A DNA stretch of 64,000 bases from Sesamum alatum (taxonomy: Eukaryota; Streptophyta; Magnoliopsida; Lamiales; Pedaliaceae), in assembly GCA_034509735.1 (NCBI GenBank), contig JACGWO010000001.1, forward strand, positions 9,254,854 to 9,318,853, in the 5' to 3' direction. A model generated the notes under the pieces. That model was not told the origin of the DNA and did no database searches. It worked only from the letters and a program-made list of their open reading frames with translations. The translations under genes were made by a program, and so were the position numbers. Of this stretch, positions 37,901 to 50,000 are shown in pieces (the stretch's first letter is position 1; each line of letters opens with the position of its first letter).

Positions 37901-38899
37901 AGGCCAGAGATATAATTCCGCACACGAATCCTGGATTTGGAAAGAGTATTTGTTTTGTTTCATTTAGTCCTTGTTGAATGAAGCAAAAGATATCATATCA
38001 TGTTTACGGTTACAAGGGTAAAGTTTGCATCACACAGAAACTCACCTCAATGGGAAAAGAACCCCATATCTGACAACAACTCCCAAACACCACAAAGGAA
38101 ACAAATACACATTCCAGTTCCAGGGTTCTGGAGGATTAGACTTGAAGCATCTCGTAAAAGAATCCTGTAATTCAGCAAGACTCAGAAATGGAAGAAAGAA
38201 TTGGCTATATTTCCTCAAGCACTGAGGCAGGCAATTAAACAGATAGGTATGAAATATAGAGGATATTAAAAAGAAAAATGAAGTCCTATACGTCCTGCCA
38301 CATTATCAACACAGCAAGCGCTGAAACTCATCGAATGAGGTTAAAGAAGTTGTAGTTTCAATTATATAAAACAAAACAAGTCAAAACACAGCCAGTGATA
38401 AAAATTCATGGAGGTTTGATTTGAGAATCTCTAACCATGCAACTAAATGAAAAAAAAATAAATGATTATTAATATCCAAAAAGTGGAGGGGAAGCCCATA
38501 AAAATAGTTTGTGAGCTCCAATTCAACAGACAGCAAGGGCAAATCAAAGGGTCCTCTTGCAGGACATCCAGAAATTACGTTTGAATAAGAATTGAGAAGG
38601 AAAAAAAGAGAAAAAGGAAGGTTACATCAACAATGGCACCAGCAGCCTCAGTTAAAGTTGGCGAGATATCCAGCAAATCACGCCTAAAGGATTCCAAACA
38701 CAATAATCGGGGAAAATGAGAAAAGCTAGGAATACAGAGAGTATATTATTATTATAGATAAAGGTCATGCAGAATCAGAGAGAGGAAATCACAGGCGGAG
38801 TTTGGCGTGGGAATCCTGGAGTGATCCGGAGGGGAGGTAGTCTTCGATATTGGGGCGATCCAAATCCAATTCGGAGCTCGATTTGTTAAGCTTGCTCAT
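34902..38899 (-). CDS. GPAT9: Glycerol-3-phosphate acyltransferase 9 (ER)
   Basis: Catalyses sn-1 acylation of glycerol 3-phosphate in the ER, the first step of membrane lipid and triacylglycerol synthesis. Twelve exons (high to low): 38899-38793, 38683-38626, 38164-38046, 37667-37568, 37156-37061, 36963-36867, 36541-36454, 36370-36274, 35985-35900, 35666-35547, 35440-35342, 34950-34902. They join in frame to 371 residues (Arabidopsis GPAT9 is about 376). The N-terminus has LDLDRPNIEDYLPSGS and LLDISPTLTEAAGAIVDDSF. Two hydrophobic stretches (LFPLWCLGVVVRYGVLF; VLTLGWIIFLSCYFPVHFLL) are membrane segments. Acyltransferase box I is VANHTSMIDF (His-x4-Asp); later blocks are GCIWFNRSESKDRE, IFPEGTCVNN and VCPIAIKYN. 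The C-terminus is LRHLEQK. The call is very secure. Confidence 0.95.
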
Positions 38900-41800
38900 C
38901 TTCCTTCAACCTTAATGCCGCCGACCAGTACACAAGTGTGTGTGTGTGTGCGCGCGCGCGCGCGTGTGTTGGCGCCCCCTCCTCTTTCTCTTTGCTTTCT
39001 TTTCGTCTTCAGTTTTCTGAGAGAGAGAGAGAGAATTGGTGGGTGGGGCTGAAGAAAAAACTGAGAGCACGCAATCGAAAGGCTTGTGGCCACTTGGTAT
39101 CTGACTCAACTCTTATCTACTACTCTTATTTTTATTTGACTTGGGCTTCTACTTGGACTTGGACTTGAGTTTGGGCTTCAATTTGGTTTTGAGCTTTTCT
39201 CTTCTCTGATCACCCTAACACTTTTAGAAAGTTACATGATAAAGAAAAAATAAATTCAATACTTAAAACTATAATAGCAGATTAAAAATAGATGAGACAT
39301 AAAAAAGACTTATCTTTCTTAGATGATAAAGTATGGATATGTAGTTGTGGCAATGGAGACGGCAACATTGTTTTTCTTTTTCTTTTTCTTTTTCTTTTGT
39401 GTATATTAATTATAATTATAAAAATAAATAAATGTGATATTCATTGGCAAAGTTTGAGGGCAGACCTGGTCTAAGCACTCCCAATCAATAATTTAGTCGA
39501 GCATGCTAATCATGAAATTTCAACTTAAAATAAATAATTTTGAGAAAACATTCTGAACATTTTGAAATGTTATTAATTAAGGTGGGGGTTTGAATAAAAC
39601 ATTGACTCAGTCCGCAACGAGTGAAAATAAAATAATTAGAAAATTGATGAAGAAGATTAATACAGAACATCACTACTTTGGACTAATTAATTGGGGTTTT
39701 GTTATCATATAAAAAAACAGACAGGAAATGAATATATTGTAATGTGGATTTTGCTTAATATTCATGACGTGCTTTCCGATGCATTAAGAAAATAATATTT
39801 ATATATAAATGAAACAAAAAAACATTAATTTGTTGGTCATGTTGTAGTACAAGGCAACAGAAAACGCAAGAATTAAATGGTTTTTGGGCCGTTAAGCCTC
39901 GATTCCCACCTTTCATCTTCAGGCCTTCAATCCCAAATATTCCATATTTATTAAAGTTTAAACTCAAATCATCAAAATACTTCTGACTTCCTCCAACGGT
40001 TGAGTTGAGTTACATAAATAAATAAGAATAATACTTAAGGAGGGGAGTTCAAGTTAAAGACCCCACCACCAACTACAACATGTTTCTTCTAATTTATTAA
40101 CTGCTTCAACATATATCTCAGATTTCTGACATTAATTATTTAATTAGGACTAAAAAATTTCCTTTTTCTTTTTAAATCCTTTCCGCATAACTTGAAGTTT
40201 GATCGCACATAAGCTTGCAGTCTTCTTCTTCTTGCCTTGGTTTCTATTACAAGTAAGCTTTCCCACGTTAGTTGTAGACAAGCAGTTTGAGTAGTTTATA
40301 GTTCTAAAATACTCTTTTTCGACAACGTGCCTTAATAATACAAAATCGTGCTCCTTCTCTCTATAAAATCAAAACGAAAACAAACAATATCTCGTTATAG
40401 GATTGATTAGACTAAAACCTCATCCCTTATAATGCACATTTTCAAAACAAACTCGTGAACGTCCATATGAAATTAGTGATTGAATCGCAGATTACGTCAT
40501 GTTATAGGTAGCATTGGCTTATAAGTTACAACCATGAGTCCATGACCAATACCCTTATTTCTTATTGTTTATATTATATATTAATAGTTAATCAACAACC
40601 AATTTGACAGCTTATCAAACAAAAATCGAAAGGTCAACAAAACCTAATTTAGCAAACTCCAGCCCAGTTGTGTTTTAATTGGATTTAGGGGGGGCCGTAA
40701 TCTACATCTTGGATATTTCTATTATCTCCTCAAATTTCCGCCTACCTATATATATTCAACCAATTGTCTCCTTCAAATTCTTGATTTTCTAGAATAAATA
40801 TTATAGTACGTACAGCTAAGATTTTTGTCCTTTTATAATTAACATGTATTATTAAAATTTTGAGATAAGCTCAAATTAATTGTACATATGATGGTTGAAA
40901 GTTGAAATGGGCAAAGATGTGGATAGTCCGAAACAATTAAATAAGAGTTGAGTATTTCAATTTGTCATTTATTTGGATGGACGGTGATTACTGCTTTTTC
41001 CTCTTTATCTTTCCCAAAACCAACAACTTATCTGCAAATTCTTATTGCATTAATATGGTTGAGTACTCATAAATAATAATAATATTACTCTAATAAGTGT
41101 GATTAATGGAGGAGATAAGACGAAGTTTTAAGTTTTACATATTTGGATTAAAAAAGCAGCAGCGCAGAGAGGCACGTGATGAACAAAGATGCTGCAGTAC
41201 GCAGGTGCACCACAAGAGAGAGAATGGAATCATCATCATCATACATCAACACTTCCCACTGCCCTCCCCCCTCCCTAACACATGATCATGTTTTTTTTTT
41301 TTTTAATTATTATTTAATGTAATATATTTGCCTATAATATTGTAAATGAGCAAATTATCCTTATATAAAAAAGTAACAATTTATCGTCTTGTATTATTTA
41401 AAATAGCAAAACCTCCATAGACGGGGAAATAAATTGATTCATTTTAAAAATAAAAAGAGATAAATTATTATTTTATTTTTCATAAGAGTGTAATTTATTG
41501 ATGTACAATACAAGGCCCGGCTGCTTGCATTTCCCCCCTTTCATTGCAAATCATTGAGTAGATTATGTAGGGTCACATGTTGCAATTAATCCTATTATGA
41601 ATACTAATTCTAAATATATTATAGCAATCAACAATTTAATAGCTATGTATGAATTTGTAATAATCAATAGTAATTTAAATTAATTTTAACAACTATTCTA
41701 CAAGTACACGAGAACTACTCCATTTTGACCGGAAATCAAAATCAGTTTTCATTACCTCAAGATACGCTACTTAATTTAGGATTACTTTTATTACTAGATT

Positions 41801-42689
41801 ATCGTAGTAAATTCCGAGATAATTTATGCTATTAAGTTCTATTTTGTAGTAGCATCCAACACTTGAAATAAATTTATAAGGAGTAGAAACGGTCAAGTAA
41901 GAACGGCAAGTTTTTGAGCTAATTCTGCGAGATTACTATATTTGGAATTGATCAATTCAAAAATTAATATCATTGTACGTGCCAAAATTAGTTTAATTCC
42001 CATTATTTAGCGTAAAATTACTTATTATAAGTAAAATATTTCTTAATTTTAAAATAATAATTTGTCAGACTACAATTTGGAATATGTTTGTTAATTTAAA
42101 AATATTGATATATCGAATTAATATTTAAATTTGAGTGTAATGAATCATATGGTAATAAATTGAATTTTATTAAAAAAAGATTAATAAATTTGTTGTTAAA
42201 GTGTATGAAGAGAGGAAAAGGATGGGCGTAACTGAAAATGGTAGCGAGAAATGGGGTGACATTGTAATATTGAGGGATTACATTACATAATAGATTTTCA
42301 CGCGAAAGGACAGGGAGGGAGGGAGGGAGTTGGGTGGGGGCTTTCTTGCAAATAAAACGCAATTATGTGGGGCCAAAACGCAAAAAACAAAAAAAACATT
42401 TATGGGTAAATGAGAAAAAAGTAATAAGAAAAACATTGTGATTGCCGTTAACGAGCATTTAGTACAACAGAAACTCTTTCCGAGTTTTGAAGTTGTTGTG
42501 CTGTTGTTGTGTTGGGTTGTTAGAGACGCACACACACACACAGAGAGACAGAGACATTTATATATATATGGGGAGAGAGAGAAAGAGAGAGATGAGAATG
42601 GTGGACATTTTCATATGAGGCCATCCTCATCTCCTTAGTTCTCTCTCCGAAGCATCTCCTCTTCTCTCTCATCTCTTCATCAAGACAGC
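38900..42689. other. Long intergenic region between GPAT9 and the O-fucosyltransferase-like gene
   Basis: 3.8 kb between two divergent genes. Near GPAT9 are (TG)n(CG)n and (GA)n runs in its leader. A TTTTTC repeat lies at about 39368-39399. The middle is very AT-rich. A stretch at about 41349-41505 weakly folds back on itself (AATTATCCTTAT with an inverted counterpart) and may be an old MITE. Near the O-fucosyltransferase-like start are GA- and CA-rich leaders. No gene is seen. Confidence 0.55.
38936..38969. repeat. (TG)n(CG)n(TG)n compound microsatellite, potential Z-DNA
   Basis: An alternating purine-pyrimidine run of TG, then CG, then TG in the GPAT9 leader or core promoter, about 40-70 bp upstream of its ATG. 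Alternating CG/TG tracts are the classic Z-DNA-forming sequence. Confidence 0.85.
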
Positions 42690-45670
42690 ATGAGCACGAT
42701 GAAGAAGAAAAAGAACAGGGATGAATTGATCGGATTACAGATTTTACAGGGTCTTCTCTTCCGCCACCACCAACGCCGTCGCCGCCTCCATCACCTCCTC
42801 CCTCTCCTCTCCGCTCTCTCCGGCTGTTTACTCTTCCTTCTTGCTATTCTTTTGTTTCTCTCACCTCCAACCACCACAACCCCTCGCCATCACCACCTCA
42901 CTCTCAATACATCTGTGTGTTTTCATTCATATGGAACTTGTTCTTATTTTTATTTTCATCTCATCTGATCAATTCTTCTTTTTTCTCAGCTTAACAAAGG
43001 AATAAAGGATCACATGTATGTCGAGAAAGAAAATGTGTTTCGCGTTACGGTGAGTCACCATTTCTGATTAATACAATCAGTTTCACTCATATGTATATAA
43101 TATTTCTTGATGAGTAACTTTTGTTTATTGATTAAATAAATAACCTTTACGACGTAGATGAATGGAGGAAGCTTGGGGCGGGACCTGTGGAGTTCAAATC
43201 TCTCCAATTTCTATTATGGATGCAGTAACGCCAGCCATTACTTTTTAAGTACTCTCTCATTCCTTGTCATTATTATACATCATATCATGTTATATGTTTT
43301 TACATCTGAGAAAAGTTTGATAAGAAAAGAATGTTTTGACTTTCTCTGTTTGATCAATTTTTCTGGTTTTAATTGGGGATAATCTCTGCTATTCTTGTCT
43401 GATTGTTCTAATTTCTCGTGTTATGAATGACATATTGCAGCTGCGGAGATGCGTTCGGTGCCAAACAGGTACTTAATAATTGCGACTAGCGGAGGGTTAA
43501 ATCAGCAGAGAACAGGGGTGAGTGTCTGTTGTTACCATGCAAATCGAAATGAAGTATTTGGTCTTGTAGTTTTTGGTTCAACAAACAAAGAAACTGTCGA
43601 GGTTGTCTAGTTAGGTGTGTTGTTGTTAGATTAGGCCAGATTGAGGAATGATATTGATTTTTTGTGGGGGTTGGTTCTGGTTCTGGTTCCGGACATATAA
43701 CTACCTCTTATGTCACAGATTGTAGATGCTGTTGTTGCCGCCTACATCTTGAATGCTACCCTGGTCGTGCCTAAGCTGGACCAAAAATCTTTCTGGAAGG
43801 ATTCTAGGTTTGTTCGTTGTAATACACTTGACGTGTTGATTCTGAAAATTCTTGGATATTCCTAATCCAATGGCTCCATAATGGTTCTGCAGCAACTTCT
43901 CAGAGATCTTTGACATTGATTTGTTTATCACGTACCTGTCGAAAGATGTGAAAATCATTAAAGAGCTTCCCCAAAACGTAGGGAAAGTCTCAACTACACG
44001 AGCTCCAAGGAAATGCAACGAAAAATGCTACGAGACTCGTATCCTGCCCATCTATGCCAAAAAGCGCGTGAGTATTTCCCTGCCAAGATTGATGTTTTCT
44101 GATTATTTCTACTAGCGGAACCCTTGTATCTAGATTACTCGAGGATAATTAACTTGCTTCTTCTGTGCTGGTTGTTGCCATTAGCAACTCCTTCATGACT
44201 AATTCTCTTTATAGATTGAAGAATTTCAATAACTCAATGAGACACTTAAACACTGAAGCTGCAAATATTGGGTGTCCTCAGGTGCAGGCTGTTCAGCTTA
44301 CCAAGTTCGACTACAGGTTGTCAAACCGGCTTGACCTGGATTTGCAGAAGCTGAGATGTAGAGTTAACTACCATGCTCTAACTTTCGCTGATCCCATTTT
44401 TCAAATGGGTAGGAAATTAGTTCAAAGGATGAGAATGAAAAGCAAGCATTATATTGCCTTGCACTTAAGGTACTGAGACTACTAACTTCCCAGATTCATA
44501 CTTCTTTGCCTAACTTACGGGAGCCCTTCTTGTGATATCCGATCATCTGATGTTATATATAGACAGTATTCTTGCTGACATTTAGTTTCTTAACTGGGCA
44601 GATTTGAACCTGATATGCTAGCATTCTCTGGATGCGATTATGGTGGTGGAGAGAAAGAAAAGAAAGAACTAGGTGCAATACGAAAGCGGTGGAAAACTTT
44701 GCATGTGAGTCCAGCCTCCCAAGTTTTTCTCCAGTAGTGATACGGTGACTAAGATTAAATGAGAGTCTAACTGATATATTGGTGCAGACAAAAAATCCTG
44801 AAAAGGAGCGAAGGCGTGGAAAATGCCCACTGAGTCCTCAGGAAGTCGGCCTGATGTTGAGAGCGTTGGGGTTTGGGAATGACGTGCATATATATGTAGC
44901 ATCGGGTGAAGTATATGGAGGTGAAGAAACACTGGCACATCTGAAAGCTCTTTTCCCAAACTTCCATACTAAAGAGACTATTGCCAGCAAGGAAGAGCTA
45001 GCAGAATTCTCATCCTATTCCTCTCGCATGGCTGCATTGGACTTCATTGTTTGCGACGAAAGTGATGTTTTTGTCACCAATAACAACGGGAACATGGCAA
45101 AAATACTCGCTGGAAAAAGGTATTCTAGATGACCACCTATCTGTTAAGGAATGTTGAATGCAGTGAAATAATGTTAATGTTGACAGACAGCTAAATTGGA
45201 TTGTTTGTTATTACAGGAGATACTTTGGTCACAAACCAACAATTAGGCCAAATTCTAAAAAGCTTTACCGTTTGTTCCTTGAGAGAGACAACATGACATG
45301 GGAAGCATTTGCATCACAAGTACGAAATGTCCAAATAGGTTTCATGGGGGAGCCGAATGAGGTAAAGCCGGGGAAGGGTGGATTCCATGAACACCCATTG
45401 GCTTGCATATGTGAAACTTCTGAATCAAGGGCTACCAGAGGTGGAACTTCTCAAGACATGGACAACAAAAACGAGGCAGATCAAGGTACTGAGGAATATA
45501 GCGGCGAAGGAAATGATGACGGATACTCAGAAGATGAGTTAGATCTGTCAGAAGCAGAATATCCAGAATATGACAATGGAATTCCAGAGAGAGTGTCAGC
45601 CAACAGAAAAGATTCGGGTTCTCTGTTAAAACCTGATCAGCCAGAACTAGAAGAGATTGTTTCAGATTAG
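42690..45670 (+). CDS. O-fucosyltransferase-like family protein (DUF246 type), Golgi
   Basis: A plant GDP-fucose protein O-fucosyltransferase-like (GT106-type) glycosyltransferase, expected as a type II Golgi protein; donor and acceptor are unknown. Exons 42690-42914, 42990-43049, 43158-43248, 43441-43517, 43719-43807, 43893-44067, 44288-44469, 44602-44704, 44788-45119 and 45217-45670 join in frame to 595 residues. The basic cytosolic tail (MKKKKNRDE; HHQRRRR) is followed by one membrane anchor near residues 38-60 (LLPLLSALSGCLLFLLAILL). Family motifs are RYLIIATSGGLNQQR, AAYILNATLVVPKLD, FDYRLSNRLD, ALHLRFEPDMLAFSGC and VTNNNGNMAKILAGKRRYFG. The C-terminal 100 residues are very acidic (EEYSGEGNDDGYSEDELDLS) and look disordered. 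The member number within the roughly 39 Arabidopsis genes cannot be assigned. Confidence 0.92.
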
Positions 45671-46443
45671 ATTGGAGGACAGATTAGATAGAAGGACACA
45701 TGAGTCTGTTCTATTCAACCTAACCTAGTCCTCTAACAAAATTTTGATCTTCTTATTCCAACTCAGACCACAAAGAAAGCATGCATCTACTGATGCGCTA
45801 AGCTGCTTCAATGCGTTGAGTCATATAACTAGGGAAGGAACAATCTTGTACATATGGCCTTTAATTGCCACCTAAGACTTGATTCTTCCATTTTGTCATT
45901 CAGTAATTCTGAGGCAACATGTATAAGATGATAAGCTGCATTGCTTTTTTTGGATAATTCTTTGTAAATTTCTAAGAGAATAATTTTCTCTTAAAAACCC
46001 TTTGCCTTAAATTTGAAGGCTATAATGTTATCTACACTTAATAACAGTGTTTGTGGATGACAATTCAGTTCTTGATTTCTTAGAATATTTCCGACTTAAT
46101 TTTGTTTTCAGGTTATGTGTTGATCTATTTTTTTATGATTGCAGCCTAAACAACAAAAATGCAACAAATACTGTGTGTATCTATCTATCTTGGCAAATTC
46201 TTGAACAACGTCTTATCACATTTAAAGCGTATATGAGAAAATGAAAAAGTAGTTGATAAAGAATTGTTTCTTATCAAATGAACTTACGAATGTAGTTAAC
46301 AAAATACTTATTATTCGATTAAAAGTTAATAGAGATTATTAGTTCCCAATCAGACGCTCCTCATAGGAATTAGGAAGCGGCGGTGGACTGAAAATATCCG
46401 ACTTTGTCCCTCGACCCAAACAGACCCTAAAAAATAAAAAATA
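45671..46443. other. Intergenic: O-fucosyltransferase-like 3' flank
   Basis: AT-rich 3' flank running up to the foldback element at 46444. No gene is recognised. Confidence 0.5.
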
Positions 46444-46860
46444 GGGTGAATTACAATTACATTCTCTAAAATTTTACATAATTACGAATATTCTCTCATT
46501 ATTTTAAAAATTATAATTATCCTTCTAAAATTTGTAACCCATCTACAAATAAATTATTTTTATCTATTTTTATGGGTGAACTACCCTTGTACAAATTGAA
46601 TTATTTTTTTAAAATATTTTAAATTTTTTGGAACAAAAATATGGTGGTAGAGATTTTTTATATTTTTTTACGTAGAGAAGCAATAATATAATTTACCTCG
46701 ATCGACTTTTCTATAATTAAAAAAAAAAGTAAAGGCAAAATGGATGATTTAAAACTATTGGTTGAAAATTATAAATTTTAGAAAATATTTATAATTTTTT
46801 AAAATATTGAAAGAGTATTCGTAATTATGATAAATTTTAGGGGAGGTATTGTAATTAAAC
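46444..46860. mobile_element. Diverged copy of the GGGTAAATTACA foldback MITE
   Basis: This 417 bp stretch aligns by eye along its length with the element at 59966-60391. It starts GGGTGAATTACAATTACATT; shared internal blocks are TTTGTAACC, TATCTATTTTTATG.GTGAACT and TTGGTTGAAAATTA, and it closes with TTGTAATTAAAC. Its two halves are also imperfect inverted copies. The right terminus is decayed and no target duplication is visible. It lies about 165 bp upstream of the TIM44 ATG. Confidence 0.65.
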
Positions 46861-46936
46861 AGTTATCTTAGGGCTAGAATAAGTTTCATGTATCCCTTCT
46901 CTGCGTAAGTTGTAACACCCGAAGCTCTACTCTGTA

Positions 46937-46945
46937 AAACCCTAA
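46937..46945 (+). promoter_or_regulatory. Telo-box (AAACCCTAA) upstream of TIM44
   Basis: A perfect AAACCCTAA about 80 bp before the TIM44 ATG. Telo-boxes near transcription starts are common in plant genes for translation and mitochondrial biogenesis, which fits this gene. Function here is inferred. Confidence 0.6.
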
Positions 46946-47025
46946 AACTCTTCATACTCTTCATTCCTTTCCCCCATATATCAACCATCAAATTAAGGAA
47001 AAATATATAGCTTTTGCGGCTTCTC

Positions 47026-50000
47026 ATGGCCAGCAGAAAACTCGCCAGAGATCTTTTCCTGTCCAAGCATCTTTTTCGTCATCAATTATTAGTATCTCAA
47101 CAGGTGTGTGTATGTTTATTTGTATTTTGAGTCGCTTTCCTTTCTTTTTCACGGTTAACTTTTGTAGTGGTGATGATTGCTGTGTAGGTTTCGGGTAGAT
47201 GGCCGTCGGTGCCTCCAAATGGATATTCATTCAGACGCGAGTTCGGTGTGTTTAATGAGTTCTCCAAGAAGATTAAAGGGGAGGTTGAAAGGTAATCTTG
47301 CGTCCCTTTAAGAGTTGGGGTTTTTGTTTTATTTCTTGATTAATACTCTGAATTTGGTTTTTAAGTAATTGCCTATGTCACCTGTCCTTTGCTTAACTCG
47401 CCAGTCGCCATGGTGATGTTGTGAGTAGGACTATGTAGGCGACAGCTCTTTTCTACTATTCTTGAGTTGTAAGATAGGTCATGTTTTTTCCTTTATCTTT
47501 CCTCATTTGTTGGGGGGCGGGGTGTTGTTGAATGCTGTGATGGTGTGGAGTTATATCTATTGTGGTATGGCGCTTTACCTTTTCCCCCATTTTCTTCTTG
47601 TGATGACTCTCGTGGTTAATTATTTTGAAGCTTTTTCTTGGACCTGGACGAAACCACATTTCAAGTAGCATGATAGGTAGAGGTTCCTCTATGAGGGGAG
47701 AGATCTTATGTTCTTAGCACTAATGTTAGTCTGGGCATTTAAGTTGGGTATCCTAGCTGGGACTTTAAACCATACGTCTCGTGTTATTCCTCTAAAAGTT
47801 GTTTCTATTCTGTCTTGAGTTCCCCTGTCAATAAAGTTTGCCATTGATAGTTTTGCAGTGTTTCAACACTTTATAGTGCCTTCTATCTTTTTCCGGCAAC
47901 TAAGATAATATCCTGATTCATTGTAGGAATCAGGATTTTCAACAATCCATTAAGGAAATCAAAGAGAAAGCTGAAGGATTGAAAGGGGTGAAAGAGGATC
48001 TGAAAGTTAGGTAGTGTTACTACATTAACATTCTTGATTGTCAATCTTTTATTTTAACTATATAGAGGCTGAGACATACTGCTGTATGTCAAGGCTGGCA
48101 GACACTTCCACTAGGAGCTCTGAGATCGTGAAATGGCGAAATGCAGAACGAAGCAGACTACTGAGCAGCTCTACAAGCATGTAGATGGTGTCTGGACGGA
48201 GGCTGAAGTGAAGGCAAAAAAGGTATAAAATACTCCTCTGGGTGCTGAAGAGAAGCATTGAAAAACCTGAGCATCTTTTTTCTGTCATTCTTGCTAGAGT
48301 GCTCCTACTTGCCTGAGCTGATGTCTGCAGAGTTTTGTTTTTAATTAGCACAAACTTGCCACATTATGGGGATCTCTTTACTCCTTTCTATCCGAAACAG
48401 CGATAGGTAGGAGGAAAATTGGGAAAATTTAGTGTTCTGGCGTTTTATGCTTATGCTTCTCCTCCCCCCCCCCCCTCCTCCTCCCCCTGCGCCACCCCCC
48501 TCTCCCCGCGTGCACGCCTGTGTTGGTTGGTGTCTGGTTGGGCTTGCATGGAAGTGGATGCATTACAAGTTAGTCAATTCTTTTGTCAAGCGTTTTTCTT
48601 TGTTAAAAGAACTTCGGGGACCAACTTCAGTTTTGTGTAATGGTGTATATCTGAATTCATCTGTATTTAATGGTTTGAAATTAATGTTCTTGGATTGAAA
48701 TGTGTAGTGCAATGTTATTAAGACAAGTTTTTTAATTGACTGATTGAATATTACTTTTGTCATGGGTGGTTAGTGGCAGTCTGGTAGAAACGATGTTTGC
48801 ATGTAAGCTGTTGAAGTGACTGATTGTATGAGAAGATGAACGTTGCATATCTTATTCCGATGTTTTAAATAATGATAACACTTCTCTTCTTTTCTGTTCT
48901 TGGAGGTTTTTGCTGATGTGGAAGAGAAGATTTCTGCTGCTAAAGAGGAGGTTTGTGAATTTTTTTTCAGGAGATTAAAGATGCATAAATTCTTCTTTTC
49001 TTCTGAAACATATTTTCAGTCATAGAGAACATGATATGAACACTTTAAATTTTGATCCAGGTCAAAGAAAGTTTTGGTGTTGGAAAGCAAGAGGCAACAG
49101 GAGATGGTGGAACTTCAGCTAGTCACAGCACAAATGGAAAAGATGGAAGTGAGACTGCCTCTGGTGAAGAAAAGCAACAGGGGCAGCAGCAGCAGCAATC
49201 TGAATCTAGTGATAATGCCCAAAGATTGTTTGGCAAGGTCAAGTTTGGTGCTTCTTCCATCTCTCCGAAGGTTTCATTAGCATTCCGCAAATTAAAAGAA
49301 GCAAAACCGGTTGACTTGGTGAAGAAGGGTATTGACATTGTGAAGGAAGAATTGAAAGGGAATCCAAATAGGAGAAAGCACCTTGAGTATGATGCTTCTT
49401 CGGGTGCTACCTCACCAAACATTGAAAGAAGTAGCCGGACTGATATTGTTGTGTTACCTTCAAAACAGTCTCCATGGAGTAAGAAATGGGAGGCATTTAA
49501 GAATAAGGTGATTTTTCCTTTGCTCCATTCTTACCTAGCGTGGTTTTCAACTGGCTTTCTTACCCCATCTTGAGCTGATATTATGGTTTCATGTCTTAGA
49601 TGCGAGGGCATCCTGTATTCAAGCGCGTTAGTGGGATTAGTGAGCCTGTGATTGGAAAGAGCCAGGAGGTATTTTGCAACTTGAAATAACGTATTTTATT
49701 TTCCTTTCTTCCAGTTTCTTTTGCAATTCATCTGTGTGCTTTTTCCTAACACACTTCAACTTGGGAGTTTTATTGGTCAGTTACTCAGTTGTCTGTTTGG
49801 AAACTCAAATTATGATGTACAAGTCTCAAGTTTTCAATTGGTTTTTATATCTTTAAATACGAAGAATTAGGATGGTATTAGCCAAGTTGACTTGAATGTC
49901 TGCATTCACTTGTTTGTTGTTCACACTGCTTCAGATTTTGTTTTTTGTATGTTCTCACTATTGGTGGAATTCATTTTTGCTGATTTAAGCTGCCATTATT

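Noticed and set aside
42278..42541. 87-codon minus-strand open frame upstream of the O-fucosyltransferase-like gene
   Set aside because: Low-complexity leader sequence; no family resemblance.
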